Assembly: GCA_963930655.1 (NCBI GenBank)
Contig: OZ005615.1
Location: 9,628,001-9,692,000 of the forward strand
DNA: 64,000 nucleotides
Origin: Myrica gale
Lineage: Eukaryota > Streptophyta > Magnoliopsida > Fagales > Myricaceae
Direction of reading: 5' to 3'
The notes under the pieces were generated by a model. The model had not been told where the DNA came from and did not search any database. It worked only from the letters and a program-made list of their open reading frames with translations. Both the position numbers and the translations under genes were made by a program. Shown here one piece after another: positions 46,728 to 59,505 of the stretch. Within the stretch, counting starts at the first letter, position 1. Each line of letters opens with the position of its first letter.

Positions 46728-48248
46728 CCATAACTTCGAGTGCACCGCAAAACGAACTGATTGAATAACAATTGCCACGTATTCAATAACAAAAACAATC
46801 TTTTGGTGAAGGAAAAACATGACAAAATGATGGAACACATGAAATCAGTCAAAACCTCACCCTAGCTAGCTCCCCAGGTCCTGCAAAAGCCCCAAAAGTA
46901 CTGAAGTAGCATGGTTAGGTGAAGTCCTACACATCATTTTCTGCATTCATGGTTAGGTTAGGGTTGTCAACTTCTGCTTGGTGATGACTTCTACCTAGGG
47001 GAAGGGCCTATATGACTCATGCAGTTGACCCCCACAATATTTAACCACTATGTTTACGGTGAGGTATGGTGGCTTTCAATTTGGGCGGGAGGAGGACAAA
47101 CAGGAGAAAACACTGACAACATAAAGACATAACATTGTTCTGCTAATTTTTACAGGACAAACAGGAGAACATGACTTTAACCCAAAGCAATAGCCAATGG
47201 GTTTATTATATATCGAATTTTAGACGACAAACTTTTGGACATTATAATTTAAAAAAGGAAAGAAAAACAAAAGCAAGATCCATGAGCTAACTGGCCATTG
47301 CGCAACATTTTTCACCCTTGTGGGTTGCACCAGAAACAACATTGTTTTTTTTCCGGATGATGGTTGGTCCTAACCTCTGCTGCCTGTGCCGCTCTACCGT
47401 TGGGGTTTAGATTTTTGGCTCCTCAAATCAGATAGCACATGTCGCATGTCAGGTGCTTGGAAATTTTTAATTAATTTTGAACTTTGGGTGACTGCGGCGT
47501 TGAAGTTTGAATGACAAAGCGCCCCTCGACCTAACCAAACTTTTTTTGCAGTGTGTTTGGAATAAATCTTGTCCCATCCCCTCCACTAAACTTCCTGTCT
47601 AACTTTTCAACAACCCACCGCATTGATTTGGGGACGATTCATGCTGGATGCCTGCATCCTCTGCCAGCAGAATAATTAACCTAAACACGCCCACGGATCA
47701 GGTTGTGAAACAAAACTTGAAAGCAATTTTCATTCAGATGTATACCAATTATATTAAATCGGATTAATTAAATAATTTTGTTCGTCATGACGTCTTATTG
47801 TTTTTGACAGCTTGAAAACTACGAAATGTCTAAATTTATTTCAGCAAATTGAAGAACAAAATAAATATAATACAATTATACAATGCGGCCTATCCCAAGT
47901 TCTTCTGGAAAGAATCTAACGATTCATGATTAATTTTAAAAATGGACCATACACACTCAGAGATCTTAAGTCGTTGAATTCTTTCCAGAAAAATCTGAGA
48001 AGAATACAAGAAGGGCAGCAATCATTTCTCAATTTTCAGATATTTGACTGCGGGTGGGAAAAACCCGACATTCTTCTCCACCGACAAAAGAGATTGTAAC
48101 CAACATGAGCCTGAGCCCCCCAACTCGTAAAAGACGGTCGGCGTCCAACACAGACTCATTATTTATTTATAATCTGGGGAATATCCTATTCGTAAAGGCT
48201 GAAGCTAGCACGCTAAAACACTAAATCAGAGTCGTCGTCTCTAGCTAA
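46728..48248. other. Intergenic, no gene recognised
   Basis: AT-rich DNA with only short, domainless open frames. GGACAAACAGGAGAA occurs at about 47,094 and 47,156, about 60 bp apart. Confidence 0.45.
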
Positions 48249-48539
48249 GAACTGTGCAGTGGCGGAACCAGGATCAAAATCCATGGGTGTCGAACTTGCG
48301 AAATGACAAAAAAAAAATTCGTAATGCAAAATATTGTCTTAGAGGTGCAATGTCGAAAATTAAGGACTAAAAGCATTAAAAATATTGGAATGTACCGTAA
48401 TATGTACTGCAATTGAGAGGTAATAATTGGATCATACGAGTTTGCATCTTCTGAAAAAGTTGCAAAATGACTTCGTTCTCAATAGTTTTAAAAACTTTTT
48501 GCTCGATGTACACTAACATGCAATCATTCATCCATTTAT

Positions 48540-48756
48540 CTCTCATATTATTACGCAAATCACTTTTTATGATTTAATCCAAGTTAATTCCCTACTAATT
48601 TTAAAACTTTAGAACAAATTATAGATGATTATGATGGTTGCGTAATAATATTATCTCTCATATTATTACGCAAATAACTTTTTATGATTTAATCCAAGTT
48701 AATTCCCTACTAATTTTAAAACTTTAGAACAAATTACAGATGATTATGATGGTTGA
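48540..48756 (+). repeat. About 100-bp duplication inside the hAT-like element
   Basis: Copies at about 48,540-48,640 and 48,655-48,756 both run from TCTCATATTATTACGCAAAT to GATGATTATGATGGTTG. They have only a couple of differences and are separated by about 14 bp. Confidence 0.8.
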
Positions 48757-49348
48757 GGTCTTGATGCTAGGGGTTATCTTTCTTACATTTTTTGGTTACT
48801 ACCTAGAGTCTCTCTTTTTTTCTATTTTTTTTTACAAAAGATTAATGGAATTCATTTGTAATTTACTTTCTCTAGGTTCTATGGATTTGGAATTGAAAGA
48901 TATTCACATTCTCCAAAGCAACTTCCACATAGAGAGCAACAATTGATGACAAATCATGCTCAGAATAATAAAAATAAAATTTTCAGGATAAGCAAGATTT
49001 AGTAAAAGAGTTCATTAGATAAACATATCCCAAAAGTGGTCAGAACTTTGATTTGGCCTATACAAGGATCTTAAACAAACACAACATTTTTTGAGATCTC
49101 TAATAAAAATGAAGAAACAAATCAACATAGGGAGAAAAAAATGAAGTGGTCTTGATTGTGAAAAAATAGGAGCAAAGAGTAAATAATTTTTTACTAACAT
49201 AAATTTAGTAAGGTGACAGGAAGTTACCCCTCGGTTGAAGAACTTGTAATCGATGCAAAACAAATAATTATAATAACTGTATCTTTGACTTAATTATTAT
49301 GTAGCACTAAGAGCAAAATTAATGTATAAAAAAAATATTTTAGATTTG

Positions 49349-49391
49349 ATACCCATTAAGTCTATTTGGTATGGACTTAATGGGTATCGGA
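49349..49391. repeat. Perfect 15-bp inverted repeat (hairpin)
   Basis: GATACCCATTAAGTC is followed after about 11 bp by its exact reverse complement GACTTAATGGGTATC. It lies in the subterminal region of the hAT-like element and has no T-run. A role in transposase binding is possible but not shown. Confidence 0.7.
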
Positions 49392-49502
49392 TCTAGTTAA
49401 TTTATAAAAAAAACAAAAATAAAAACAAAAAAATTACATTAGAAATTGTTTTTAGGGGTGAATACCCATCGCACCCCCCTTGCTTCCGCCCCTGGAACTG
49501 TG

Positions 49503-50323
49503 TATCCTAAAGCTCGGCTGCTTGCGCTAACCATGAATCAGAATCAGCCTTTCCGTTCACAGAAAAGCCAACAGCTTTTAGAACCGTCGTTTGACTCAAG
49601 CAAAATATTTGTTTGAACCTAAAGCTCATAACATCTCTGGATAACGTCGTCACCACCCACCTATTACCTCCCCACTAAGACTAAAAAGAAAACGACAAAC
49701 CAATTATTTAGGATTGGGATCCCAATATCCAATGATGTTTTACCCACTCCTCCTTGTGTGCCACGTATAAAGATGTCACTACCAGTCGTTCCAAGCGTAG
49801 AATTTGTTGTGCCCCCAATCAGGAGAATATTCTAATATGCTTATCTCAAATTTTATATATTATGGGATAATAAATGATTCATTTTTTTGGGTTAATTTGT
49901 ACAATTAATCTGACAAGTTAAATTGGTATGTCTTTTATTTTTATTTTTGGTAAGTAACTTAAAAGCGATATGTCGTTTTGTTTAGAAAGAAAGCCTCAAA
50001 ACCGAGCTTTCACCAACCTCCTAGTTATAAACGCAGTGTACCAGTTTCTCCCACCCATATCCCAACACTGAAAACAGAACAGAAAGACATTAGGAAAAGA
50101 AAAAATAAAAAGTGGAGAAAAATTGAAAGGCGGAGCATTTCCTACCCATAGTCCACGGCTCTGATGTCTTTACCTCTGAATCTAACGGTCAGCTCTCTCT
50201 ACCTGTCATCATTTTCTGACGTGTAGACGAGAAGATCCACGCTCTCTCTCACAGATAAATCAAACACCTCGACTCTCCATCAGTACCTCTCTCCCCCCTC
50301 TCTCTTCACATAGGCTGTGAGCC
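49503..50323. other. Promoter and leader region of the transketolase gene
   Basis: No gene is seen. TTATAAAC at about 50,024-50,031 is a possible TATA box, and a CT-rich leader follows at about 50,240-50,310 just before the start codon. The actual transcription start is not visible. Confidence 0.4.
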
Positions 50324-53300
50324 ATGGCTTCCACTTCATCACTGACCCTATCCCAGGCCCTCCTTGCCCGAGCCATTTCCCACCACCATGGCTCCAACCC
50401 ATCCTCATCCGACCGCGTCGTATCCCTCTCCGCACACTCTCTACCAAGCTTCTCCGGCCTCAAATCCTCGCACTCAAATCCATCCACTCGAATCCTCCAA
50501 AGCCGCCGCCGTCGTGTTGTCGGCTCGAGCAACCCCGTCAGAGCTTCCGTTGCTGAGCCCACCACCGTATATAAGACCACCGATGCCTCGTTGGTGGAGA
50601 AGTCCGTCAACACGATCCGGTTCCTGGCCATCGATGCCGTAGAGAAGGCGAACTCGGGTCACCCGGGTCTTCCCATGGGATGCGCCCCGATGGGCCATAT
50701 CCTGTACGACGAGATAATGAGGTACAACCCCAAGAACCCCTACTGGTTCAACCGCGACCGCTTCGTTCTCTCCGCCGGCCACGGCTGCATGCTCCAGTAC
50801 GCTCTGCTTCACCTCGCTGGCTACGACAGTGTAAAGGTGATTCATTGATTCCTCTTATCTTTTTGTTTTTGATCTCCGTGAAGTAAGTGGAATTTTTTTG
50901 GTGCATATGACATTTCAAATTTCCATTGAGATCGGATGAACTTTATAAGTGCGTTCTGTCTCCCCTTTTCCAGTCTGGACTAGGTTCGGTCATAGTATGA
51001 TACTGATACCCCGTGTGTCTCTTTGCCTAGGTTTTGTAAACATAGTTGCGTGCTGCTTTTGTCATAAAGGACGTAAGGCTACGGCTAGATTGGTTGCTAA
51101 ATTTATTTTCTTTTTGCTTTTTGCTTTCCTATATTTCAAAGGACAGTCATTTGTGCGTGCAACTTGTGTGTTTCAAATATATTTTTATCTGCATCTACCA
51201 ACGATCAATATTTGTAATTATATCCGTGTAACTCATTTCTTTGGAGCTGCGATAATAGCGTGATTTAATTATTCCTATAGGATTAAATCTTGATTTTACG
51301 TGATACCAAATTTTTGTGATCCGCTATCAGGACGAAGACTTGAAGGGTTTCCGTCAGTGGGGAAGCAAAACCCCTGGACACCCCGAGAACTTTGAGACGC
51401 CTGGTGTGGAAGTCACAACTGGTTAGATTCTTGTCTTTGGCGTTGAACTACTTGATCAACCATTCTAATTATTCTTTTTAAGATCATTTTCTTGGATGTT
51501 TAACTTATCCCTATTTTGCTGTTTCACTTTATGCAGGTCCTCTTGGACAGGGAATTGCCAATGCTGTTGGTTTGGCTCTTGCAGAGAGGCACTTGGCTGC
51601 TCGTTACAACAAGCCTGGCAATGAGATTGTTGACCATTACACGTAATAATAAATATCTAGATCTTGTAGCTTCTCGTTTTTTTTGCTCATATGCAGCTTT
51701 AAGTTATAACCTCTTATCTTCCTCTTCTCTTTTTTTGTTCTCCCTCTAGATACGCTATATTGGGAGATGGTTGCCAGATGGAGGGGATTTCAAATGAGGT
51801 TTGTTCCCTTGCTGGGCACTGGGGACTTGGGAAGTTGATTGCTTTCTATGATGACAACCACATCTCAATTGATGGTGACACTGAAATTGCATTCACTGAG
51901 AGTGTGGACAAGCGTTTTGAGGGCCTTGGGTGGCACGTTATCTGGGTGAAGAATGGCAACACTGGTTATGATATTATTCGTGCTGCCATTAAGGAAGCCA
52001 AGGCTGTGAAAGACAAGCCGACTTTGATCAAGGTTAGATAGTTTCTGATATCTAGATAGATTCTTGTGGTCCAGTTGGGATTGAATATGGAGAGAAAAGA
52101 ATTTTTGTATACCTATTTACCATTATATCAAACTGTAGAAAACAAGTCGTGTACACCTATCTACTAATAAGTTGTTGTAAGGTCCATAATTTTTATATTT
52201 ATTTTTTTGATAAGCAAGGTGTTTGTAAGGTCCATAATTATTTAATAAGTTCAACCAACTCTGCTTTAAGACTGTGTTGCTGCATACCAGCAGTCAGTAA
52301 AAGGGTATTTTTGGAAATTGAGACAGGATTTTGTTAGCTCGTACTTTTTCCATTTGAAATCTGTAGAAGTCTCCCGAATTTGGGAGTCAAACAAGTCACT
52401 CGAGGGATAAATAGATGTCATTATTTGCTTGAAGTCATTCGTTTTTGTAAGTACCTTGAATGATTTCCTTCAAGTCAAGCGTTGGGATTTAGTGTGTTTG
52501 GATATCAAGTTATGACTTTGTTTTCTCATTTGCATGTTGTCAGGTGACTACAACAATTGGTTATGGGTCTCCAAACAAGGCAAACTCATACAGTGTCCAT
52601 GGTAGTGCACTTGGTGCAAAGGAAGTGGATGCTACTAGGAAGAACCTCGGATGGCCATTTGAGCCTTTCCACGTGCCCGAGGATATTAAAAAGTGAGGAT
52701 ACGTAGATATTGCCATCATTGTTTGTAAACTACGATTGATTTGATATTGATTAATTTTTTGTCCTTTCTCAGGCATTGGAGTCGCCATGTCCCTGAGGGT
52801 GCTGCTCTTGAAGCTGAATGGAATGCCAAATTTGCTGAATACGAGAAGAAGTACAAGGAAGAAGCTGCAGAGCTCAAATCTATCATCAGTGGTGAACTAC
52901 CTACTGGCTGGGATAAAGCACTTCCCGTAAGTAGCAGTTGATCATTTTGGTTGCTCTCGATCTTATCGTTCAGGGCTTGCTTGCTTATGTTACGTCATTC
53001 TTAAAGGAGCATGAATGTTACTCTAGGTATTTCTGTAAGCACAAGGGTTATCCAGTTAGCATCTTCTGTGTTTTCAAAGAAAAAATCCATACATTTAAAT
53101 TCTGGCTGGGCGTACACCTGTTCAAGAGTATAATTTGCCCTACCAGTTGGCTGTCACATAGTCAAGCCCCAATTAAGTATCACAGATGGATGGTATTTTT
53201 TATCTCAATTGTTTTTTTCATTTCAATTTCCCAGACATACACACCAGAGAGCCCACCAGATGCCACCAGAAATCTGTCTCAGCAGTGCCTTAATGCTCTT

Positions 53301-54194
53301 GCAAAGGTTCTCCCTGGTCTTCTTGGTGGTAGTGCAGATCTTGCTTCTTCCAACATGACGTTGCTGAAAATGTTTGGGGACTTCCAAAAGGGCACCCCAG
53401 AAGAACGCAATGTTAGGTTTGGGGTTAGAGAGCATGGCATGGGAGCTATTTGCAATGGCATTGCTCTTCACAGCCCTGGGCTGATTCCATACTGTGCCAC
53501 ATTCTTTGTTTTCACCGACTACATGAGAGCAGCTATCAGGATATCAGCCTTGTCTGAAGCGGGAGTTATCTATGTTATGACCCATGATTCAATTGGACTT
53601 GGAGAAGATGGTCCAACCCATCAGCCAATAGAGCACCTGGCAAGTTTCCGGGCAATGCCCAATATATTGATGCTCCGCCCTGCAGATGGAAATGAGACTG
53701 CTGGAGCATACAAGATTGCAGTCCTTAACAGGAAGAGGCCCTCTATTCTTGCTCTCTCTCGGCAAAAGCTTCCCAACCTTCCTGGAACTTCTGTTGAAGG
53801 AGTTGCAAAGGGTGGCTATATTGTTTCAGACAACTCTTCAGGTAACAAACCAGATGTTATTTTGATTGGAACTGGTTCTGAACTGGAGATTGTTGCCAAA
53901 GCTGCTGAGGAGCTAAGAAAGGAAGGGAAGGCTGTTAGAGTTGTTTCCTTTGTTTCTTGGGAGCTCTTTGATGACCAATCAGATGCATACAAGGAAAGTG
54001 TTTTGCCAGCAGCCGTAACAGCTAGGGTGAGCATTGAAGCTGGATCAACATTTGGGTGGGAGAAGATTATTGGAAGCAAAGGGAAGGCGATAGGAATTGA
54101 TCGGTTCGGGGCAAGTGCTCCGGCAGGAAAAATATACAAGGAGTTTGGTCTTACTGCGGAAGCTGTTATTGCAGCCGTTAAAGGCCTTTGCTAG
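50324..54194 (+). CDS. TKL: Transketolase, plastid form
   Basis: Seven coding exons are 50324-50836, 51331-51421, 51537-51642, 51750-52032, 52544-52692, 52773-52926 and 53235-54194. They sum to 2,256 nt, 751 residues, in consistent phase. The Ser-rich N-terminus ([20 protein letters not shown]) is a plastid transit peptide of about 75 residues. The mature part has [15 protein letters not shown], the thiamine-diphosphate motif [20 protein letters not shown] with a later DDNHISIDG, the catalytic region [34 protein letters not shown], and the C-terminal domain with [18 protein letters not shown]. It transfers two-carbon ketol units in the Calvin cycle and the plastid pentose phosphate pathway, supplying erythrose-4-phosphate among others. 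Length and motifs are complete. The N-terminal exon is GC-rich relative to its surroundings, as is common for plant transit-peptide exons. Confidence 0.96.
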
Positions 54195-57100
54195 GCTTGG
54201 TTGGTTGTCAGTTGCGAAAGCTAGCCATTTTAGCAATTTGGTTTCAGTTGGGAATTACAGTGAGGAGGAGGTCATTCCCAAGAGATCTGTTTCATGACCG
54301 GTTGTCTGTTAAAATAAAAAGCAAGATTAAATTTTCTTCTGTTCCGAGTTCCCACTGGAGCACATAGATCAAATGAGAGAGTAGAGTTTATGGATTTTCA
54401 TGAATTTGTAACAACTCTTGGACCTGTCTTCTGTAATGTTATGTTGTTGATTTAAACGAGGTTCCCAATCCTCCGTCATTGTCTCAGTTTTAGTTGGGTT
54501 AAATTTTGAAGAAATGGCATCACATTTTACTGAAATTTGAAAGCTCTCTCTATCCGAGTATGACAGATAGTTTGCCTCGGATAGCAAGGCAGAGATGACC
54601 CTATTGGCCAAATTTGGTAGCCTAGTTCTGATACCTCCCCCCGTCTTTTACCCACCCAAAGAAGTGAAATCTCTTCTGAAGTTCTTTCTTTTTGGTGTTG
54701 TTTTTAACCCAAAAGAAAATCTCTTTTAAAGTTGATAGATGTGGGAACAATCATTTGAAATGGACAAATGGATCGTATCAACGAAATTGAAACAAATAAA
54801 AAGGAAACGGATGGGTGGTTGTAAAGGTTTTATGCCCGACGAGAAAGATGACAGATATATCGGATTGGACAATCCTTCAAGCCATTTAAAGGGAGTAGGG
54901 TAATCCGTTCCTCTCAAAGAACTGGAATGGGACCTACAGAGTCATGGACTCAATCTTAAGACCTGGTAAACTTTGGAGTTCCCCCCTACACTTTTGGGTC
55001 CACGTCCACCAGTGGGAAGCGAAGGGAAGATATTGAACCATTGCTAAGTTTGTGATTGTTGAAGCTCATGTTCTCAGCGTACCTATCCATATTGTCCGCT
55101 ACCAGCCTACCACCAAAAGCTTCTTCTATTGTATCGGGTAGGGATACTTAATCCCATACAGCTCTGTACCCCTCCCTCCAACCTCAATATCTTGTCCTCC
55201 AATTAACGGTTAAGTTTGTTGGTGGAAATGGACTCACATTCCTCACGATAGAGAAAATTTCAGCATATTCAGCAGAGCCCGCACTCTCTCTCTCTCTCTG
55301 GGTGTGTGGACCAATTTGGGTACTAAAATAGGACTTCTGTGATTATGTTTTTTGGGTACTTCTTACAATGTTAGATCTAGATTCATAAATTTAGGTACCA
55401 ACGAACATAGGCAAGAATTTTCCTTCTTTTTTGTTGTGACTTTATTCTTTTTCCAATTTAAAATTTCTCTATCTTATTGACCCACTGCTAAGAATCCAAT
55501 GCTTTTATCTTATTCATATGTTGTTTCCTTGATTTGGAGTCTGAGTCATTGGACCAAAAAACACATTTCAGGTTTTATGTGCTCAAGAGAAACAACCATT
55601 CCCTGGAGGGCAAAAATTATGAACTCTCCGTCTGTGAGCTAGCACAAGAAATGGGTTAGATCAGTAGCTGTCCATAGAGGGTGCTCAAAGATGCTTGGGC
55701 ATGCCTAAAATGGATTTAAGGAATGAAGCCCTATTAAAACGCCCAATCCATACATGGGCCCAGATCGAAACGACGCTTAGAGGAATATTAGGGAAAAAAA
55801 ACGACTGTACAGCAACCAGCGCAGTCGTCTATCAGTTCAACTTTGTATTGATTTTATTTTACTCGAAACGAAGTGTTGCCGACACCAAACAGGCGAGTGC
55901 AGATTGAAATTCTTGACGAGAAGCCACGGTAGTTATCGTTCTCTCATCCTAAGAGTCAGTTCACTCCCCAGCTTAGCAGCCACCATTGCAGCCACACCAT
56001 CAACCGTGTCGCCCTGTGGTTTAGATTCAGTGCCATATCCTTGCCGACAACACCAGTTGGAGATTGTGGAGGATGTCGAGAACATCACGAGAGGGAAACC
56101 CCAGGTTCAGTATGAGACGCACCAGGAGTAAAAGGCTTTCGAAAAACTACTATAAATTGTCTGCATTTTATTCCTCCTGCGCATCTATAAGCATGTTTAG
56201 CAGCAAATGCCTGTCTTCTCCAAGATGCTTGAGATTTAATTACACAGCCAAATCAAGGCCTTAACTCCCCGGTATGGCTTCCATAGTCTCATGCTACTTT
56301 GCACTAAATTGTCATCTAATGGTAGCCATTGGCCAGTCTAGACAGACCTTAAACCTACTGCTAATGAGTACTAAGCAGCGTGCTTTTTCAGCTGAGGCAC
56401 TGACCTTATTCCTACCTACCAACTTCCCAATAGACATCCAACATAATATTCAAGATCAGCACATTCCACAGCACCGCAACCGCATCAAACAAGAAGCAGA
56501 ATGCCGTGGCTGTAGACAGCTTGCTCTTTCCCACCTAACAAGAAGCAGAATGCCAAGAGATACGAGGAGCGAATTTCAAGAAAATGAAAAATCCACAGGT
56601 TTTCATCTTGACCTCTATCCACAACATCGTATTGAATTCCATTTATAAATGAAAAACAAGAAGTATGGTGAACCTTGAAATCCTCTCTTCTTATGACTCT
56701 CCTGATGTCGCAACCTCTTTTGCATTTTCATGTTTCTTAGCAAGTCCTTGAGAAGCTTCCTGCTCATCTGACGGTTTAACAGAACCTTCTCCCCAATATT
56801 ATGACAGCTTTACCATGCTACACATGGCTTCTAATTAATGAAGGCAACAATCTCCTCACGCCAATTCCCCCGCCCCCCCTTTTCCCCTCTCCAAGGAAAA
56901 AAAAATTGCTGCACCAACAACCTAGAAAGTAATGGCTTCAGAGCAGTTCTACACTTCTACTACTTGCACTTTGTAATATCAAAGATATAAAACAATGCAA
57001 AGAACTAATATTACAATAAAAATACACAACCGTGGGACAAGAGAGACATATAGAAATGTATAAAAAACAGAAAAGGGTGATCATATGTGCTTCAATAAGA

Positions 57101-57706
57101 TATGTGGACTCGTTCAACTCAAACGATGCCTTTAGATGATGAAGAAACTAGAAATGCACCTAGTTTTGCCACCAAGTAATTGAATTGTTCAATTCACCTT
57201 TCTTTCTTCTACAAGATTGAGACACACCTCTAGAGGGGAGAGTCTTACAGCCATACATTCTTAAATTTCCAAATGTAAAATCATACGCAGTAAAGCACCG
57301 AGAAACTTTCTGAACACTAATGGAGAACGTTGCGTACTACAGTTCTACAGTTCCATCAACCCCTGTGTCACCCCCACCCGGCGGGGCAGTGGAGGGCGGT
57401 CCAAAAACACCCCAAACAGGTAAAACAGACAAATCTTTCCAAACTAAGTTATTGTTCAAACGTTAAATATGCGATCTTCTGACCCACAGACATTCCCAAT
57501 TAAAGAACAAAGCCTACCCACAGAAATGTCCTGATTGGAAAGTGAACAGTTACGCGAAGAGGAACTGACTCCACACTTGTAACCCCGAAGTGCGGAGCTG
57601 TTGTATCCAGAACTTCAAATGTTCACAAAACCAATCATGACAGACTAAACACCTCCTTCACCCGTAGCAGGCAGCACCGAGAGAACCACACATCCAACCA
57701 ATCAAC

Positions 57707-57747
<41 letters not shown>

Positions 57748-58023
57748 ACAGCAAAGCCAGAAACCACAGAAATTCTTAACAACCAAAAAGAAAAGAAAAG
57801 AAAAAAAGCAAGAGGGAGCATAGAGAAACGGAAGGAGTTAAGCACTAGGGCTTTCTCTAATGTGTATTAACCGAGGCACACCGATAACCAATTCACTAAA
57901 CATTACATTTCATTAGGGCTTTCTCTAATGTGTATTAACCGATAATTTACAGTTCAATGAGTTTCCACACAAAAAGCAGTGAAGTCCTCACCGATCATAA
58001 AGTTTCGAAATAAGTGCTTTTAG
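54195..58023. other. Intergenic region, no gene recognised
   Basis: The transketolase 3' flank comes first. Nothing with recognisable domains follows. Microsatellites are (CT)n at about 55,283-55,300 and (GA)n at about 57,710-57,744. A 29-bp unit starting TAGGGCTTTCTCTAATGTG is repeated exactly at 57846-57874 and 57914-57942, in the likely 3' untranslated region of the minus-strand gene that follows. Short open frames at 55,700-56,650 are not supported. Confidence 0.45.
57710..57744 (+). repeat. (GA)n microsatellite
   Basis: About 17 uninterrupted GA dinucleotides lie in the downstream region of the minus-strand gene at 58 kb. Confidence 0.9.
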
Positions 58024-58821
58024 CTATGGCTCGCAGTCCTCCGGTTCAAGCTCCTGAAAATACTTCAATGCACCGAAGACTCTCCCTTTAGAATCCCTCA
58101 CTTGAGCAACCAAATCCTTGAAATGTCTCAAACAATACCTGATATCATTGTTCGCGCACTTGTCCATGGCCTCCTCGATTTCTTTTGACAAGTCCTTGAG
58201 CTCACCAGCCATTTCCAAACACTCCCTAATGTCGCCGCAATGGGCATTGTGGCATAACAAGTCTTTCGCGACTATCTCTTGGAACCCATCTGTGGCGGAT
58301 TCGAGCTCTCGGCAGTAGCTACGAATCTGGTTTTTCAGCAAATGCCAAGCCTGGTCGCCTGGTTTCACTTCAATCACAAAGTCTACAACTTTCAGCTTTT
58401 CCTTAAGGTCAAAGCGACTAATAACAAAACCGCTGCGCTCTCTATTGAGTTCTTGGGTGGGCGCTGGGGCAACAAGGGTCTTGGGGTCAAACCGGATCCT
58501 CAATAAGAGCAATGATGCCGTGGCTGTAGAAGCTATGGTGGGTAAGGTGATTCTGAGGAAGGATTTGATGGTTTGATAGAGTGCGGGATCGGGGTTTTTA
58601 ATGGTTTCGTGAGGTAGTTCCGGCCATGAAGACGATGGTGATTGCGAGGAGGCTCTGATGGGCGACGATGAGGAGGAGGATGATGGTGTTGGGGTAGTGA
58701 GGAAAAGATAAGAGATGGGCTCTTGGATTAATGGACGACGGTGATTGAATGGGAGGTGTAGGGTTTGGTGACAACCGTGCAGTCTGGCAAGAGACTCCAT
58801 TGTTTGAGAAACAGTGAGCAA
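58024..58821 (-). CDS. Plant protein of unknown function, predicted plastid-targeted
   Basis: The longest frame has 265 residues. The inner ATG at 58798-58800 (MESLARLHGCHQTLHLPFNH) is an equally good start and gives 258. The first 75 residues are Ser/Pro-rich with almost no acidic residues (SSSSSSSPIRASSQSPSSSW), fitting a plastid transit peptide. A hydrophobic stretch at about 88-112 (ITLPTIASTATASLLLLRI) could span a membrane. The C-terminal half is charged and helical, with paired cysteines (DLLCHNAHCGDIRECLEMAG, DKCANNDIRYCLRHFKDLV) and an acidic end (QELEPEDCEP). No domain was recognised. The open, intronless frame and the composition bias support a real gene, but no function can be assigned. 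Confidence 0.65.
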   Translation of the reverse strand: MLTVSQTMESLARLHGCHQTLHLPFNHRRPLIQEPISYLFLTTPTPSSSSSSSPIRASSQSPSSSWPELPHETIKNPDPALYQTIKSFLRITLPTIASTATASLLLLRIRFDPKTLVAPAPTQELNRERSGFVISRFDLKEKLKVVDFVIEVKPGDQAWHLLKNQIRSYCRELESATDGFQEIVAKDLLCHNAHCGDIRECLEMAGELKDLSKEIEEAMDKCANNDIRYCLRHFKDLVAQVRDSKGRVFGALKYFQELEPEDCEP

Positions 58822-59253
58822 AACCTAACACGGGAAGGGGAATTCAGAACCATGTGATCGCGGGGTTGGAGAAGACGGGAGACCGGCCCGGTTGAACCGG
58901 GTGAATGAGAACTTGGGGCTTCAGCGCATGGGTTAGAGAGAGGAGTGTTCGTGCTTAAAGTGGTCTTGGGCTGAACTGAATTTTGTTCAGCCTTTAGTGC
59001 TTTGCTTGGCACTTCCCATTGTGGCCCATATAAAAGCCCATCATCACGTCCAATATGATCACAAGGATTATGACACACCATTTCTGTTTGGACTTGAAGG
59101 CCCAACTCCAAATTCTCCGTTTGGGCTCTTCGTTAAAAAGAGTAGTTTCGATATCCAACAAATGGGATTGAATCTTCTGTTAGGTGACATCATCAACGTA
59201 ATAGGAGAAAAAGACCGATGAGTCATCATTACGTATAAATCCCATTTTTAGTG

Positions 59254-59405
59254 TATGTTTGTTTGTTTACCAAGAATCTTTATTTTATTTAAATTTATTG
59301 AAGTTTGTAAAAAGTAAAGTATATATGTGTAAAAGTTTAAAATATTGAAACGTGTTTTTTGTTGTTGAAAATTTTCATGCCCCGAATTTTTGGAGAAACA
59401 AATAT
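59254..59405. mobile_element. MITE (ATGTTTGTTT family)
   Basis: It starts TATGTTTGTTTGTTTACCA and ends TTTTTGGAGAAACAAATAT. It shares AAATTTATTGAAGTTTGT, GTAAAAAGTAAAG and CATGCCCCGAATTTTT with the element at 7194-7355 in the same orientation. Confidence 0.6.
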
Positions 59406-59505
59406 CACCCTAATCATCGTAGACAATTGATGACTATCAATGTTTATAAAAAATTTGATTGTGACCACGATCCCGACGTTCCTCCAACTAGATTCAGTTA
59501 ACTAA

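Larger units (their letters stand above)
48257..49494. mobile_element. hAT-like transposon, deleted, with transposase remnant
   Basis: The ends are CAGTGGCGGAACCAGGA (left) and, in reverse complement, CAGGGGCGGAAGCAAGG (right). The flanking duplication is a perfect 8-bp GAACTGTG at 48249-48256 and 49495-49502, diagnostic of hAT-class insertion. On the minus strand at about 48,380-48,558 a short frame reads MRNNMRDKWMNDCMLVYIEQ and continues KVFKTIENEVI and LFQKMQTR. This matches the C-terminal tail of TTF-type zinc-finger hAT transposases. The rest of the transposase is gone. The element also contains a 100-bp tandem duplication and a 15-bp inverted repeat. Confidence 0.85.

Noticed and set aside
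50474..50845. 123-codon minus-strand frame
   Set aside because: It is antisense to the first exon of transketolase.
53816..54236. Minus-strand frames of 107 and 63 codons
   Set aside because: They are antisense to the last transketolase exon.
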